From Aquabacter sp040049275 (GTDB taxonomy: Bacteria > Pseudomonadota > Alphaproteobacteria > Rhizobiales > Xanthobacteraceae): 64,000 nucleotides of DNA. The DNA lies in the NCBI RefSeq assembly GCF_040049275.1, contig NZ_JBDZDT010000006.1, forward strand, positions 434,001-498,000. The letters run 5' to 3'. Shown here one piece after another: positions 1 through 8,057 of the stretch. Positions within the stretch are counted from its first letter, which is position 1. Every line of letters starts with the position of its first letter. Made by a program: the position numbers and the translations under genes. The notes under the pieces were generated by a model, which saw only the letters and a program-made list of their open reading frames with translations, did not search any database and was not told where the DNA came from.

Positions 1-115
1 CCCACGTATCGTCCACGGCGTTCAGATAAGGCAGCGGGCGTTCCGCGCCGAGCGTGAGGCCGCTCACGCGATAGGACCAGTTCACCGGCGCCACCGCCCG
101 CCTGCCCCCGCCCAT
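1..115 (-). CDS. Probable HPr-kinase-like protein of a lasso-peptide cassette (5' end only)
   Basis: Only the first ~38 codons lie in the window; the gene runs off the left edge. From an ATG at 115 the frame stays open and contains YRVSGLTLGAERPLPYL. This resembles the N-terminus of HPr-kinase-like proteins encoded beside PqqD and B2 genes in lasso-peptide clusters, which typically begin with a tyrosine/glycine-leucine strand followed by a PLPEL-like motif. The start overlaps the B2 stop by about 34 bp, so the gene would be translationally coupled to it. In such clusters the kinase is thought to phosphorylate the precursor peptide or a cluster partner. The assignment rests on a short motif and on position. 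The start is uncertain (a GTG further in is also possible), and the P-loop lies outside the window. Confidence 0.45.
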   Translation of the reverse strand, partial: MGGGRRAVAPVNWSYRVSGLTLGAERPLPYLNAVDDTW

Positions 116-522
116 CCCCCGAGATCCGCGATGGGTGCGAAGGTCTGTGCCTCCTCCCCGCCGAGCACCGTCGTCTCACCCACGCGAATCCAGGCGTGCG
201 CTTCCAGCACCCCCTCGTGCCGGCGCACGCCGAAGCGCACCACGGAGGATATCCCGCGCCGCCTCAGCAGGAGCCAGCCGGCAACCGCCCGCACCAGGCA
301 GGTGGCTCGCCCGGGAAAGCGCGGCGCAAGGCGCTCGATCCGCCAGCCGAGACCGCGCGCGATCCCAAGGTGGGTGGAAGAAGCGCCTTGGCCTTGGGAA
401 TTCTCACTGGGCCCGGCGTGACCGAGAAGCTTTGCCAGCACGCGGAACGGCAGCACGAACACCAGCAGCCAGCCCAAAGCGAGCGCCAAAAGGGTTTCGA
501 CCGCCTGGAGCCGGGCGCGCAT
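82..522 (-). CDS. Lasso peptide biosynthesis B2 protein (transglutaminase-like leader peptidase)
   Basis: B2 proteins are small papain/transglutaminase-fold cysteine proteases that remove the leader of lasso-peptide precursors. A hydrophobic N-terminal helix (about residues 8-34) is followed by the B2 core: a Cys in ATCLVRAVAGWLLLRRRG (about residue 75), then a basic strand, then a His in EAHAWIRV (about residue 109), as expected for the Cys-His-Asp triad. Length (146 aa) is normal for the family. The ATG at 522 overlaps the stop of the PqqD gene (GTGATG; a GTG three bases earlier is the alternative start), so the two are coupled. No precursor peptide or cyclase gene (asparagine-synthetase-like) is in the window; they would lie to the left. 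Confidence 0.8.
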   Translation of the reverse strand: MRARLQAVETLLALALGWLLVFVLPFRVLAKLLGHAGPSENSQGQGASSTHLGIARGLGWRIERLAPRFPGRATCLVRAVAGWLLLRRRGISSVVRFGVRRHEGVLEAHAWIRVGETTVLGGEEAQTFAPIADLGGWAGAGGRWRR

Positions 523-800
523 CACACGACTTTAATGAGGTGGCGTTCGAGGATGTCGTTCAGGAAGCGGAGGGTCGATGCGCGGATGCGCTCCTCCGGC
601 GCATCATACTCGCCGACCAGCCGGTCGCAGAGCGCACCCACGCTGACCGGCGCGCCGAGCGCGCGCCAGATGTCGGCGCCGACACCCTCGAACGTGAAAT
701 ACTTGCCGGACACGGCATCCATGAGAACCAGTTCCCCGTCCACGTCCGCGGACAGGATGTCGGGTGCCGCCACGATATGGCTGTCCAGGCCGAGCCCCAT
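522..800 (-). CDS. PqqD-family protein (lasso peptide B1 / RiPP recognition element)
   Basis: A 92-residue stand-alone PqqD domain, the RiPP recognition element that binds a precursor leader peptide and presents it to the modifying protease. The family pattern is visible: a strand with VLMDAVSGKYFTFEGVGADIW (conserved turn and W), then a helical half with CDRLVGEYDAPEERIRASTLRFLNDI. It overlaps the B2 gene by one stop/start junction, giving the B1-B2 arrangement of split lasso proteases. The start is preceded by a purine-rich GGGGAAG. The 133 bp upstream, to the Nudix gene, probably carry the promoter. Stand-alone PqqD proteins also serve other RiPP classes, but the adjacent B2 makes the lasso assignment likely. 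Confidence 0.8.
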   Translation of the reverse strand: MGLGLDSHIVAAPDILSADVDGELVLMDAVSGKYFTFEGVGADIWRALGAPVSVGALCDRLVGEYDAPEERIRASTLRFLNDILERHLIKVV

Positions 801-933
801 CTTCCCCTGCCCCTAGCAACCGTGATGACGTATCACCTCGTACATCCCGGCGCCAATTCGCAGATGACATCCCGCATCAGCAGGTTGCTGTGTCTACCGA
901 CGCCGAATGCGAATCCAGCACCTGCACCGACCT

Positions 934-1620
934 TCAGTGCGAAGTCGGATGTGGGCTCCCGGTTGCCTTCTTGGGCGCTGGCGATGCGGAAGCGGCGGGC
1001 GTCGGCCCATCTTTGGTCTTGGCCGCCTTCTTGGCTCCGCTCATCTTCTTGGAGATCGCCGGCTGCTCTTCCGCTGTGCCAGGGACAACCGCTTTGGCTG
1101 CCTTCGGGGCGGCGGGGGAGAATGCGACGGAGGCTTCCGCCCCCTTCTTCTGCTTTGCGGCAAAACGCGCGGCCAAGACCTCCCCGAAACGGAGGATCAG
1201 CTCACGCAGCCCCTCTTCCTGCACGGCGGCAGCGGCGCTCTCGATGGTGAACCAGAAGCCGATGCGCTGGCTGCGCTCGGGCCACTTCTTGAGATAGCGC
1301 TTCACCTTCATGGGAAACACCATCACGTCGCAGGTCACACTGCGCGTCGCCGATAGCCGCTTCTCATAGGTGTAGAGCCCTAACGCCGTACGCGAGGTGA
1401 CGCCCATCAGCCCCGCTTCCTCGAAGGCTTCCCGCGCCGCCGCCTTGTGGGGGGGGACGCCCTTCATGGGCCAGCCTTTGGGGATCACCCACCGCCGCGT
1501 CTCGCGCGATGTGACGAGGCGCACCTGCACTTCCCCGTCCTGCCTCTGGCGGTAGGGTAAGGCCGCGTATTGAACGCGGCGGGGATGGCTAGGGTCGGTG
1601 AAGCTCGTCATGATTCGCAT
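934..1620 (-). CDS. Nudix hydrolase with Lys/Ala/Pro-rich C-terminal tail
   Basis: Hydrolase of nucleoside-diphosphate-linked substrates; the substrate cannot be read from sequence, though the PKGWP form resembles diphosphoinositol-polyphosphate or dinucleotide-polyphosphate hydrolases. The Nudix box is visible as PKGWPMKG followed by AAAREAFEEAGL, with the REAxEEAG metal-binding glutamates intact; the first acidic position of the canonical box appears to be replaced by Val/Pro. The final ~65 residues are low-complexity and rich in Lys, Ala and Pro and are not part of the fold. Start is uncertain: ATGs occur at 1653, 1641, 1620 and 1611. I chose 1620 because a GGAG lies upstream of it; 1611 is nearly as good. 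Confidence 0.75.
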   Translation of the reverse strand: MRIMTSFTDPSHPRRVQYAALPYRQRQDGEVQVRLVTSRETRRWVIPKGWPMKGVPPHKAAAREAFEEAGLMGVTSRTALGLYTYEKRLSATRSVTCDVMVFPMKVKRYLKKWPERSQRIGFWFTIESAAAAVQEEGLRELILRFGEVLAARFAAKQKKGAEASVAFSPAAPKAAKAVVPGTAEEQPAISKKMSGAKKAAKTKDGPTPAASASPAPKKATGSPHPTSH

Positions 1621-1872
1621 TATGGGGTGTCGCTCCGTCATATTCATGCGCATAAGGTGAATTGTCTAAATTCATCGACAAAAAAATTGTGCTATCCGAG
1701 CCGGAATCCAGCCTGGGCCTCAAAAGCGGCCAAAAATCCACATCTCGCGGGCCTGTGCGCTTCCTGCTAGGATACCAGATGGGTAAGGTTTGGGGGCTGC
1801 GTAGTGTCTGTTGAAGCCGTCCGGTCGTCACGGCAGGGTCGCCGGGAACGCCGGCCATTCCATATCTCATCA

Positions 1873-2994
1873 ATGATCAAGGGCCGTGTGATCCTTACCG
1901 TGGCGGCGGTTCTGGCCGCAGGAGCGATGCTGGGAGGCTGCGCGTCCCGTCCCGGGTTGGACGTGCTGGCGCCGAGCCTTGCGGAGGCGCCCGGCGCCAC
2001 CCCGCACACCGTCCTCGTCGCCACCACCCGCGCCCGCGATCCGCGCCCCGGCGTCCTCTTCAATGGAGAGCGCAGCGCGAAGCTCGATTTCGCGACCGTC
2101 ACCCTCACCGTTCCGCCCACCCACAAGCAGGGCGCCATCGAGTGGCCGAAGCAGGCGCCGGGCAATCCCAACACGGACATGGTGGTCCACGAGGCCGTCT
2201 ATCGCGACACCGACGCGCAATTCGTGGCCGACCTCAACGCCCAGCTCGCCAAGCGGCCGCGTGGCGAAAAGAACGTGTTCCTGTTCGTGCACGGCTACAA
2301 CACCATGTTCTCGGAGGCGCTCTTCCGCCTGGCCCAGATGGCGCATGACGCAGACGCGACCGCCGTCCCGGTCCTCTTCACCTGGGCCTCGCGCGGGAAG
2401 ACCGAGGACTATGTCTATGACAACAACAGCGCCACGGCGGCGCGCGACAGCCTCGAGCACACACTGACCCTCGTGGCCCAGAGCAATGCCGAGAAGGTCA
2501 CCATCATGGCCCATTCCATGGGGAACTGGCTGACGGTGGAGGCGCTCCGGCAGATGAAGATCGCGGGGACGATCCTTCCCGCCAAGCGGGTCGGCAACGT
2601 GATCCTGGCGGCGCCGGACATCGACGTGGACGTGTTCAAGTCCCAGCTCAAGCGGTTCGGAAAGCCGGAAAAGCCGTTCATCGTCATCGTTTCGCACGAC
2701 GACAAGGCTCTCGGCATCTCGGACTTCATTGCCGGCGGCAAGCAGCGCCTGGGGGCCTATAACAACGACAAGGAGCTGGTTGCGCTCGGCGCGGTGGTGG
2801 TCGACATGACCGACGTGAAGTCGGATGGGGATGAGCTCAACCATGGCAAGTTCGCTCAGCTCGCCGGCCTGCGCTCGCAGCTCCGTCAGTCAGTCGAGCA
2901 GAACGTGACATCCAGTGGCGGCAAAGTCCCGGAGACGGTGGAGTTCGGGCAGATCCAGATCAGCGGCGTCACGCCCAACTTCGGGGGGTTCTGA
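1873..2994 (+). CDS. Lipoprotein alpha/beta hydrolase, DUF900 type
   Basis: Predicted envelope-anchored serine hydrolase. From the ATG at 1873 the protein starts with a basic residue, a hydrophobic stretch and a lipobox (LGGC, Cys about residue 24), typical of a lipoprotein signal; this is why I prefer it to the GTG at 1804. The hydrolase domain shows a FLFVHGYN strand-turn (oxyanion side), FTWASRGK, and the nucleophile elbow AHSMGNW, followed by an AAPDIDVDVF stretch supplying the acid, as in the DUF900 family. Substrate unknown. It converges on epmA with only 9 bp between the stops. Length 373 aa is typical. Confidence 0.75.
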   Translation: MIKGRVILTVAAVLAAGAMLGGCASRPGLDVLAPSLAEAPGATPHTVLVATTRARDPRPGVLFNGERSAKLDFATVTLTVPPTHKQGAIEWPKQAPGNPNTDMVVHEAVYRDTDAQFVADLNAQLAKRPRGEKNVFLFVHGYNTMFSEALFRLAQMAHDADATAVPVLFTWASRGKTEDYVYDNNSATAARDSLEHTLTLVAQSNAEKVTIMAHSMGNWLTVEALRQMKIAGTILPAKRVGNVILAAPDIDVDVFKSQLKRFGKPEKPFIVIVSHDDKALGISDFIAGGKQRLGAYNNDKELVALGAVVVDMTDVKSDGDELNHGKFAQLAGLRSQLRQSVEQNVTSSGGKVPETVEFGQIQISGVTPNFGGF

Positions 2995-3003
2995 GCCCCT
3001 GGC

Positions 3004-4056
3004 TCATTCCACCGGCGCCCACAGCACATCCTCGATGCGCCGGGCGCCTGAGGCGAGCAGGACCAGCCGGTCGAGGCCCAACGCGCTGCCACTCGCCGGC
3101 GGCATGCGGGCGAGCGCGGCAAGGAAGCCCTCGTCGATGGGATAGCGCTCCCCGTAGAGCCGCTGCTTCTCCGCCATCTCCACCTCGAAGCGCCGGCGCT
3201 GCTCCTGCGGATCGGTCAGCTCGCCGAAGGCGTTCGCCAGTTCCAGCCCGCAGGCATAGAGCTCGAAGCGCTCGGCGACGCGGGGGTCGGAGGGCTTCGG
3301 CCGGGCCAGGGCCGCCTCGCTGGTGGGGTACTCGCACAGGAGCGTCGCGCGGCCCTCGCCCAGATGGGGCTCGATGCGCTCCACCAGCACGCGCGAGAAG
3401 ATGTCCGCCCACGTATCGTCCGCCGCAACGCGGATGCCGGCCTCCTGCGCCGCTTGGGCAAACGGCGCGGGCTCCGGCTCCTCTCCCGGTTCGGCCAGGA
3501 AGCGTAGAAGATCGATGCCGGCATGAAGGCCGAACGCCTCGGCCAGGGTCAGCCGCTCGGGCGCGGCGAACGGATCGCAGGTCTTGCCGCGATAAGAGAA
3601 TGCAGCAACGCTACCCGCGATGGCGGCCAGCCCCAGCAGGCGCGCGCAATCCGCCATCAAGGCCTCATAGGAGGCATTCGCGCGATACCATTCCAGCATG
3701 GTGAATTCGGGATGGTGCGCCCGGCCCCGCTCCCGATCGCGGAAGACGCGTGCGATCTCGAAGATGCGCGTCTCGCCGGCAGCCAGCAGCTTCTTGGCGG
3801 CGAATTCCGGCGAAGTGCGCAGATAATAGGGAAAGGCGCCGCCCTCCGGGGCATGCCATTGCGTGGCGAAGGCGTGCAGATGCGCCTCGTTGCCGGGCGA
3901 GAATTGGAGCACCGGCGTCTCCACCTCGACGAAATCCTCATCCGCGAAATAGGCCCGGACCGCCGCCACCACCCGGCCCCGCGCCATGAGGAACGGGCGC
4001 CGGTCGGCATGCACGCTCTCGTCCCACCAGGGGCTCGCCGCCGCATCCGCTGTCAT
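3004..4056 (-). CDS. epmA: EF-P (R)-beta-lysine ligase EpmA (GenX/PoxA)
   Basis: Class II lysyl-tRNA-synthetase paralogue that activates (R)-beta-lysine and attaches it to a lysine of elongation factor P, so the factor can relieve ribosome stalling at polyproline. The 350-residue length equals a catalytic core without the tRNA anticodon-binding domain, as in EpmA. Visible motifs are motif 2 (IFEIARVFRDRE then HHPEFTMLEWYRA) and motif 3 (GSALGLDRLVLL). It is divergent from efp with 141 bp between the starts, so enzyme and substrate probably share a promoter region. The 2,3-aminomutase EpmB that makes beta-lysine is not in the window. Confidence 0.92.
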   Translation of the reverse strand: MTADAAASPWWDESVHADRRPFLMARGRVVAAVRAYFADEDFVEVETPVLQFSPGNEAHLHAFATQWHAPEGGAFPYYLRTSPEFAAKKLLAAGETRIFEIARVFRDRERGRAHHPEFTMLEWYRANASYEALMADCARLLGLAAIAGSVAAFSYRGKTCDPFAAPERLTLAEAFGLHAGIDLLRFLAEPGEEPEPAPFAQAAQEAGIRVAADDTWADIFSRVLVERIEPHLGEGRATLLCEYPTSEAALARPKPSDPRVAERFELYACGLELANAFGELTDPQEQRRRFEVEMAEKQRLYGERYPIDEGFLAALARMPPASGSALGLDRLVLLASGARRIEDVLWAPVE

Positions 4057-4197
4057 GGGAACAACCGCAATGAAGATGGGAAAGTGGCACCATTCCCCAA
4101 AAGAACGCCGGGAGACTGGCGAAAAGCGCGAAGATCGCTATGTTGCGCGCCGACACGAGGCGGCGACACGCCGCAACTTTTTTGAGGAACACGCGAC

Positions 4198-4767
4198 GTG
4201 GTCAAGGTAATCGCCAGCTCTCTGCGCAAAGGCAACGTGGTCGACATCGACGACAAGCTCTACGTCATTCTCAGCGCCGAGAACATCCATCCCGGCAAGG
4301 GCACGCCCGTTACCCAGATGGACATGCGCCGCATCTCCGACGGCGTGAAGATCTCCGAGCGCTATCGCACCACCGAGCAGGTGGAGCGCGCTTATGTGGA
4401 AGACCGCCCTCACACCTTCCTCTACCAGGACAGCGACGGCTACACCTTCATGAACCCGGAGACCTATGATCAGGTCACGGTGCCCGAGGATGTGCTGGGA
4501 GACCAGAAGGTCTACCTGCAGGAAGGCATGGAATGCATGCTTTCCACCCATAACGGCAATCCCATCGCCATCGAGCTGCCGCAGCGCGTGACCCTGGAGA
4601 TCGTGGACACCGAGCCCACCGTGAAGGGCCAGACCGCCTCCTCCTCCTACAAGCCCGCCATGCTCTCCAACGGCGTGCGCACCATGGTTCCCCCCCACGT
4701 CTCCGCCGGCACGCGCGTGGTCATCATGACCGCCGATGCGTCCTACGTGGAACGCGCGAAGGACTGA
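4198..4767 (+). CDS. efp: Translation elongation factor P
   Basis: EF-P binds the ribosomal E site and stimulates peptide-bond formation at consecutive prolines. The protein is 189 aa, with an N-terminal KOW-like domain and two OB domains; the C-terminal signature ASSSYKPAMLSNGVRTMVP is clear. Lys34, in HPGKG at the tip of the first domain, is the residue modified in the beta-lysyl type, and this matches the divergent epmA. The start is a GTG at 4198, preceded by GAGGA about 10 bases upstream; the following residues (MVKVIASSLRKGN) align with EF-P N-termini. An imperfect double hairpin repeat begins 10 bp after the stop. Confidence 0.95.
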   Translation: MVKVIASSLRKGNVVDIDDKLYVILSAENIHPGKGTPVTQMDMRRISDGVKISERYRTTEQVERAYVEDRPHTFLYQDSDGYTFMNPETYDQVTVPEDVLGDQKVYLQEGMECMLSTHNGNPIAIELPQRVTLEIVDTEPTVKGQTASSSYKPAMLSNGVRTMVPPHVSAGTRVVIMTADASYVERAKD

Positions 4768-4777
4768 CCGTCCCCGC

Positions 4778-4863
4778 CCATCATCCCCGGATTTGTCCGG
4801 GGATCTCCTGGTGCCTCGCGCCCTGGTTCTGAAGAAATGGCCGGATGAAGTCCGGCCACGACG
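4778..4863. repeat. Palindromic intergenic repeat, family A copy 1
   Basis: Two hairpins in tandem: arms ATCCCCGGA/TCCGGGGAT at 4783-4804 and TGGCCGGA/TCCGGCCA at 4838-4858, ending in CACGACG. The overall design (outer CGTCAT-like ends, a CCCGG hairpin, a spacer and a second CCGG hairpin) recurs at 36044, 45785 and 54461. It lies directly downstream of efp and could also act as a 3' end, but there is no U tract. The outer left end is degenerate in this copy. Confidence 0.7.
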
Positions 4864-5006
4864 GCTGTTGTCAGGGATCCGACCTGCTCCCCACAGCCGC
4901 CCCTGTGGCAGAAATGTCGCGCCGCCCTTAGACTTTCGGCTAGAGCGGGAACCAAAATCAAATCTCATCCGTTACTGCGCCGATCGGGGGAATAAGGCGC
5001 GTGATT

Positions 5007-5429
5007 ATGGATGTTTCCGGAAAGCGAGTGCTTATCGTCGAAGACGAACTGCTCGTGGCCCTCGGGCTTGAAGACAATCTGAGATCGCTGGGCTGCGAGG
5101 TGATCGGGCCGGTGGCGAGCCTGTCCGAGGCCAAGCGGGTCGCCGAGACGGTCGCGGCCGACGTCGCCATCCTCGATGTCAACCTGCGCGGCGAATATGT
5201 CTATCCTGCCGCCGAGATCCTCGCGGCGCGCGGCATTCCATTGATATTCTGCAGCGGCTTCATCGGCACGACGCCTTTGCCGGAGCAATTCGCCGGCGCG
5301 GTGCGCGTGCCGAAGCCTTATACCAGCCGGGCCATCGCCAACGCGCTCAGCGATATCCTGAGCCGCACCAGTGGCGATGCCGGCCCGGCCTTCCTCTCGG
5401 CCGGCCAAAGGCACGACGCGCATATCTGA
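5007..5429 (+). CDS. Single-domain response regulator (CheY-like receiver)
   Basis: A phospho-acceptor receiver domain with no output domain. The acidic pair (Glu12-Asp13 in LIVEDE), phospho-acceptor Asp57 (AILDVNL), Ser83 (FCSGF) and Lys103 (VPKPYT) are all present. At 140 aa it is only a receiver, so it would act by protein-protein contact or phosphotransfer, as the small receivers of rhizobial general stress or light/HWE kinase systems do. No histidine kinase is adjacent. I chose the ATG at 5007 over the GTG at 5001 because AAGG at about 4995 is better spaced for it. It is separated from cioA by 186 bp. Confidence 0.88.
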   Translation: MDVSGKRVLIVEDELLVALGLEDNLRSLGCEVIGPVASLSEAKRVAETVAADVAILDVNLRGEYVYPAAEILAARGIPLIFCSGFIGTTPLPEQFAGAVRVPKPYTSRAIANALSDILSRTSGDAGPAFLSAGQRHDAHI

Positions 5430-5615
5430 CATGTGCAAGCGCCGCCGCGTCGCGCGGCGTTTGGCCGGGTGGCAACATGCCGTAGCGGCCATCCGGGGTT
5501 ACGCAGTTTCCCCAGTGGAGCAAAAGCTGGAACTCCACTAAGCTTCGCCAATCCGACGAGCGCATGGAAAGGTGGAGCGTTACGGCTCCCCCTCTGCCGC
5601 CGGAGGGGAGGCGCA

Positions 5616-7016
5616 ATGGATTTCGATCCGGTGCTGCTGGCGCGCATTCAGTTCGCGTTCACGGTCTCATTTCACATCATCTTTCCGAGCTTCACCATCG
5701 GCCTCTCGGCCTTCATCGCCACGCTTGAGCTTTTGTGGCTGAAGACCGGGCGCGAGGTGTTCCATCGGCTCGCCCGCTACTGGACCAAGATCTTCGCCGT
5801 CAGCTTCGCCATGGGCGTGGTCTCGGGGATCGTCCTGTCCTACCAGTTCGGCACCAACTGGTCCCGCTTCTCGGAAGTGGTGGGCAGCGTCATCGGCCCG
5901 CTCATCGGATTCGAGGTGCTCATGGCCTTCTTCCTGGAGGCCACCTTCCTCGGCATCATGCTGTTCGGCTGGAACCGCGTTCCCACTTGGCTGCACGTTC
6001 TGTCCTGCGTGATGGTGGCGGCGGGCACCGCCATGTCGGCCTTCTGGATCTTGTCGGCCAATAGCTGGATGCAGACTCCCACCGGCCATGAGATGCGCGA
6101 CGGCATCGCTTATCCGCTGGACTGGATGGAGATCATCTTCAACCCCAGCTTCCTGCATCGCCTGCCGCACATGCTGCTGGCCGCCTATCTCACCACTTCG
6201 CTCGTGGTGCTGGCGGTGGGCGCGCGCTACCTGCTCGCCGGGCGTTTCCACGAGGAATCGCGGGTGATGATGCAGATGGCGGTGGGCATGCTCGCTATCG
6301 TCGCGCCCATCCAGGCCTATGTGGGCGACAGCCACGGGCTAAACACCGCCAAGTACCAGCCCGCCAAGATCGCCGCCATCGAGGCCCATTGGGACGGCTC
6401 CAAGCCCGCCCCCCTGGTTCTGTTCGCGTGGCCCGATGAGAAGGCGGAGACCAATCTCTACGAGATCTCCATCCCGCGCGGGGCATCGCTGCTGATCACC
6501 CACTCGCTGGACGGCCTCTTCCCCGGCCTCAAGGATTTTCCGCCCCAGGACCGCCCCCCGGTGATCGGGCCCTTCTTCGGGTTCCGCATCATGGTGGGCA
6601 TCGGCGTCCTCATGATCCTGTTCGGCTGGGTCGGCGCGTGGCTCATCTATCGGCGGAAGCTGTATGAGACGCGCTGGTATCTCTGGCCGGCTTCGCTGGC
6701 CTGGCCGCTCGGCTTCTGTGCCATCCTGGCTGGCTGGGTCGTCACCGAGCAGGGGCGCCAGCCCTGGGTCGCCTACAACATCCTGCGCACGGCAGACGCC
6801 ATCTCCCCGGTGAGCGGCACGGCCGTCGCGGTGACGCTGGCGCTGTTCGTCATCGTCTACGGCATCGTGTTCTCGATGGGCATCTATTACATCAACCGCC
6901 TCATCGTGAAGGGACCGACCGGCTCTGCCATCGAGCCGCCCCGCCATGACCGCCCAAGCCGCCCCATCGCAGCAGCGCAAACCGCCGCCCGCGATGCCAT
7001 CGCCCCTGGCGAGTGA
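5616..7016 (+). CDS. cioA: Cyanide-insensitive bd-type quinol oxidase subunit I
   Basis: Haem-bearing subunit of cytochrome bd, which oxidises quinol and reduces O2 to water in the inner membrane without pumping protons. From the ATG at 5616 (strong GGAGGGGAGG upstream) the protein is 466 aa. His20 in TVSFHIIFPSF is the haem b595 ligand, FRIMVG carries the Met ligand of b558, and GRQPW is the family signature. About nine hydrophobic segments are visible. The quinol loop is short compared with the long-loop E. coli CydA, which places it in the CIO subgroup. The frame runs open 61 codons further upstream, but that part is not family-like. Subunit II follows after 12 bp. Confidence 0.93.
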   Translation: MDFDPVLLARIQFAFTVSFHIIFPSFTIGLSAFIATLELLWLKTGREVFHRLARYWTKIFAVSFAMGVVSGIVLSYQFGTNWSRFSEVVGSVIGPLIGFEVLMAFFLEATFLGIMLFGWNRVPTWLHVLSCVMVAAGTAMSAFWILSANSWMQTPTGHEMRDGIAYPLDWMEIIFNPSFLHRLPHMLLAAYLTTSLVVLAVGARYLLAGRFHEESRVMMQMAVGMLAIVAPIQAYVGDSHGLNTAKYQPAKIAAIEAHWDGSKPAPLVLFAWPDEKAETNLYEISIPRGASLLITHSLDGLFPGLKDFPPQDRPPVIGPFFGFRIMVGIGVLMILFGWVGAWLIYRRKLYETRWYLWPASLAWPLGFCAILAGWVVTEQGRQPWVAYNILRTADAISPVSGTAVAVTLALFVIVYGIVFSMGIYYINRLIVKGPTGSAIEPPRHDRPSRPIAAAQTAARDAIAPGE

Positions 7017-7028
7017 GGAGACCGCACC

Positions 7029-8033
7029 ATGGAATGGTATCTCCCGGTCATCTGGTCGCTGATCATCGCGGTCGCGGTCATCATGTACGTGGTCATGGAC
7101 GGGTTCGATCTCGGCATCGGCATCCTCTTCCCCTTCGCCAAGGAGGAGCGGGAGCGCGACCAGATGATGAACACCGTCGCGCCCTTCTGGGACGGCAACG
7201 AGACCTGGCTTGTTCTGGGCGGCGGCGGCCTGTGGGTCGCCTTCCCCAAGGCCTACGCCGTGGTGATGCCGGCGCTTTACCTGCCCATCATCATCATGCT
7301 GCTTGCCCTGGTCTTCCGGGGCGTCGCGTTCGAGTTCCGCTGGGTCGCGGCATCGAGCCGGGCCTGGTGGAACGTCGCCTTTTCCGCCGGCTCGACGCTT
7401 GCCGCCTTCTCGCAGGGGGTGGTGCTTGGCGGTCTGGTGCAGGGCGTCAACGTGCAGAACGGCGCCTTTGCCGGCGGCACGTTCGATTGGGCCACCCCCT
7501 TCGCCTTCATGTGCGGGATCGGCGTGGTGATCGGTTATGCGCTGCTCGGCTCCACCTGGCTCATCATGAAGACGGACGGACCGGTGGCCGCCCAGGCGCG
7601 CCGCACGGCGACCATCCTGCTGCCGGTGGTCATTGTCTTCATGGGCATCGTGAGCCTCTGGACGCCTCTGGCCATCGAGCGCATCGCCCAGCGCTGGTTC
7701 ACCGTGCCGAACATCTTCTATCTCGCCCCGGTGCCGGTCATCACCGCCGCCATCGCGTGGTTCGTCTGGCGCGGGCTGAAGGGCACGGCGGAGGTGTGGC
7801 CCTTCCTCGGCTGCATCGCCCTGTTCGTGCTGGGATTTTTGGGGCTCGGCATCTCTACCTTCCCCTATCTGGTGCCCCCGCACCTCACCGTCTGGCAGAC
7901 CGCCGCGGCACCGGCGAGCCAGATCTTCATGCTGTTCGGCGTGGTGTTCCTGCTGCCGGTGATCCTCGGCTACATCATCTTCGTCTACTGGATCTTCCGC
8001 GGGAAAGTGCGCGAAGGCGAAGGCTATCACTGA
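7029..8033 (+). CDS. cioB: Cyanide-insensitive bd-type quinol oxidase subunit II
   Basis: Membrane partner of subunit I. It begins with YLPVIWSLIIAVAVIMYVV followed by the hallmark MDGFDLGIGILFPF, then PFWDGNETWLV and RGVAFEFRW, all CydB/CioB signatures. At 334 aa with about eight to nine transmembrane segments it is full length. GAGGAG precedes the ATG, and the gene is in one operon with cioA. No small cydX-like ORF could be recognised in the 24 bp before the convergent MFS gene, and no cydCD exporter is nearby. Confidence 0.93.
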   Translation: MEWYLPVIWSLIIAVAVIMYVVMDGFDLGIGILFPFAKEERERDQMMNTVAPFWDGNETWLVLGGGGLWVAFPKAYAVVMPALYLPIIIMLLALVFRGVAFEFRWVAASSRAWWNVAFSAGSTLAAFSQGVVLGGLVQGVNVQNGAFAGGTFDWATPFAFMCGIGVVIGYALLGSTWLIMKTDGPVAAQARRTATILLPVVIVFMGIVSLWTPLAIERIAQRWFTVPNIFYLAPVPVITAAIAWFVWRGLKGTAEVWPFLGCIALFVLGFLGLGISTFPYLVPPHLTVWQTAAAPASQIFMLFGVVFLLPVILGYIIFVYWIFRGKVREGEGYH

Positions 8034-8057
8034 GACTTTGCGGGGCAGCGGCCCGCT

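Noticed and set aside
801..933. Possible lasso precursor in the gap upstream of the PqqD gene
   Set aside because: A minus-strand frame ends with CELAPGCTR but has no start codon before an internal ATG that leaves 14 residues, and no leader Thr/core Gly arrangement.
6339..8030. 563-codon open frame opposite cioAB
   Set aside because: Low-complexity His/Asp/Glu/Arg composition without recognisable domain; both strands cannot be coding here and cioAB is clear.
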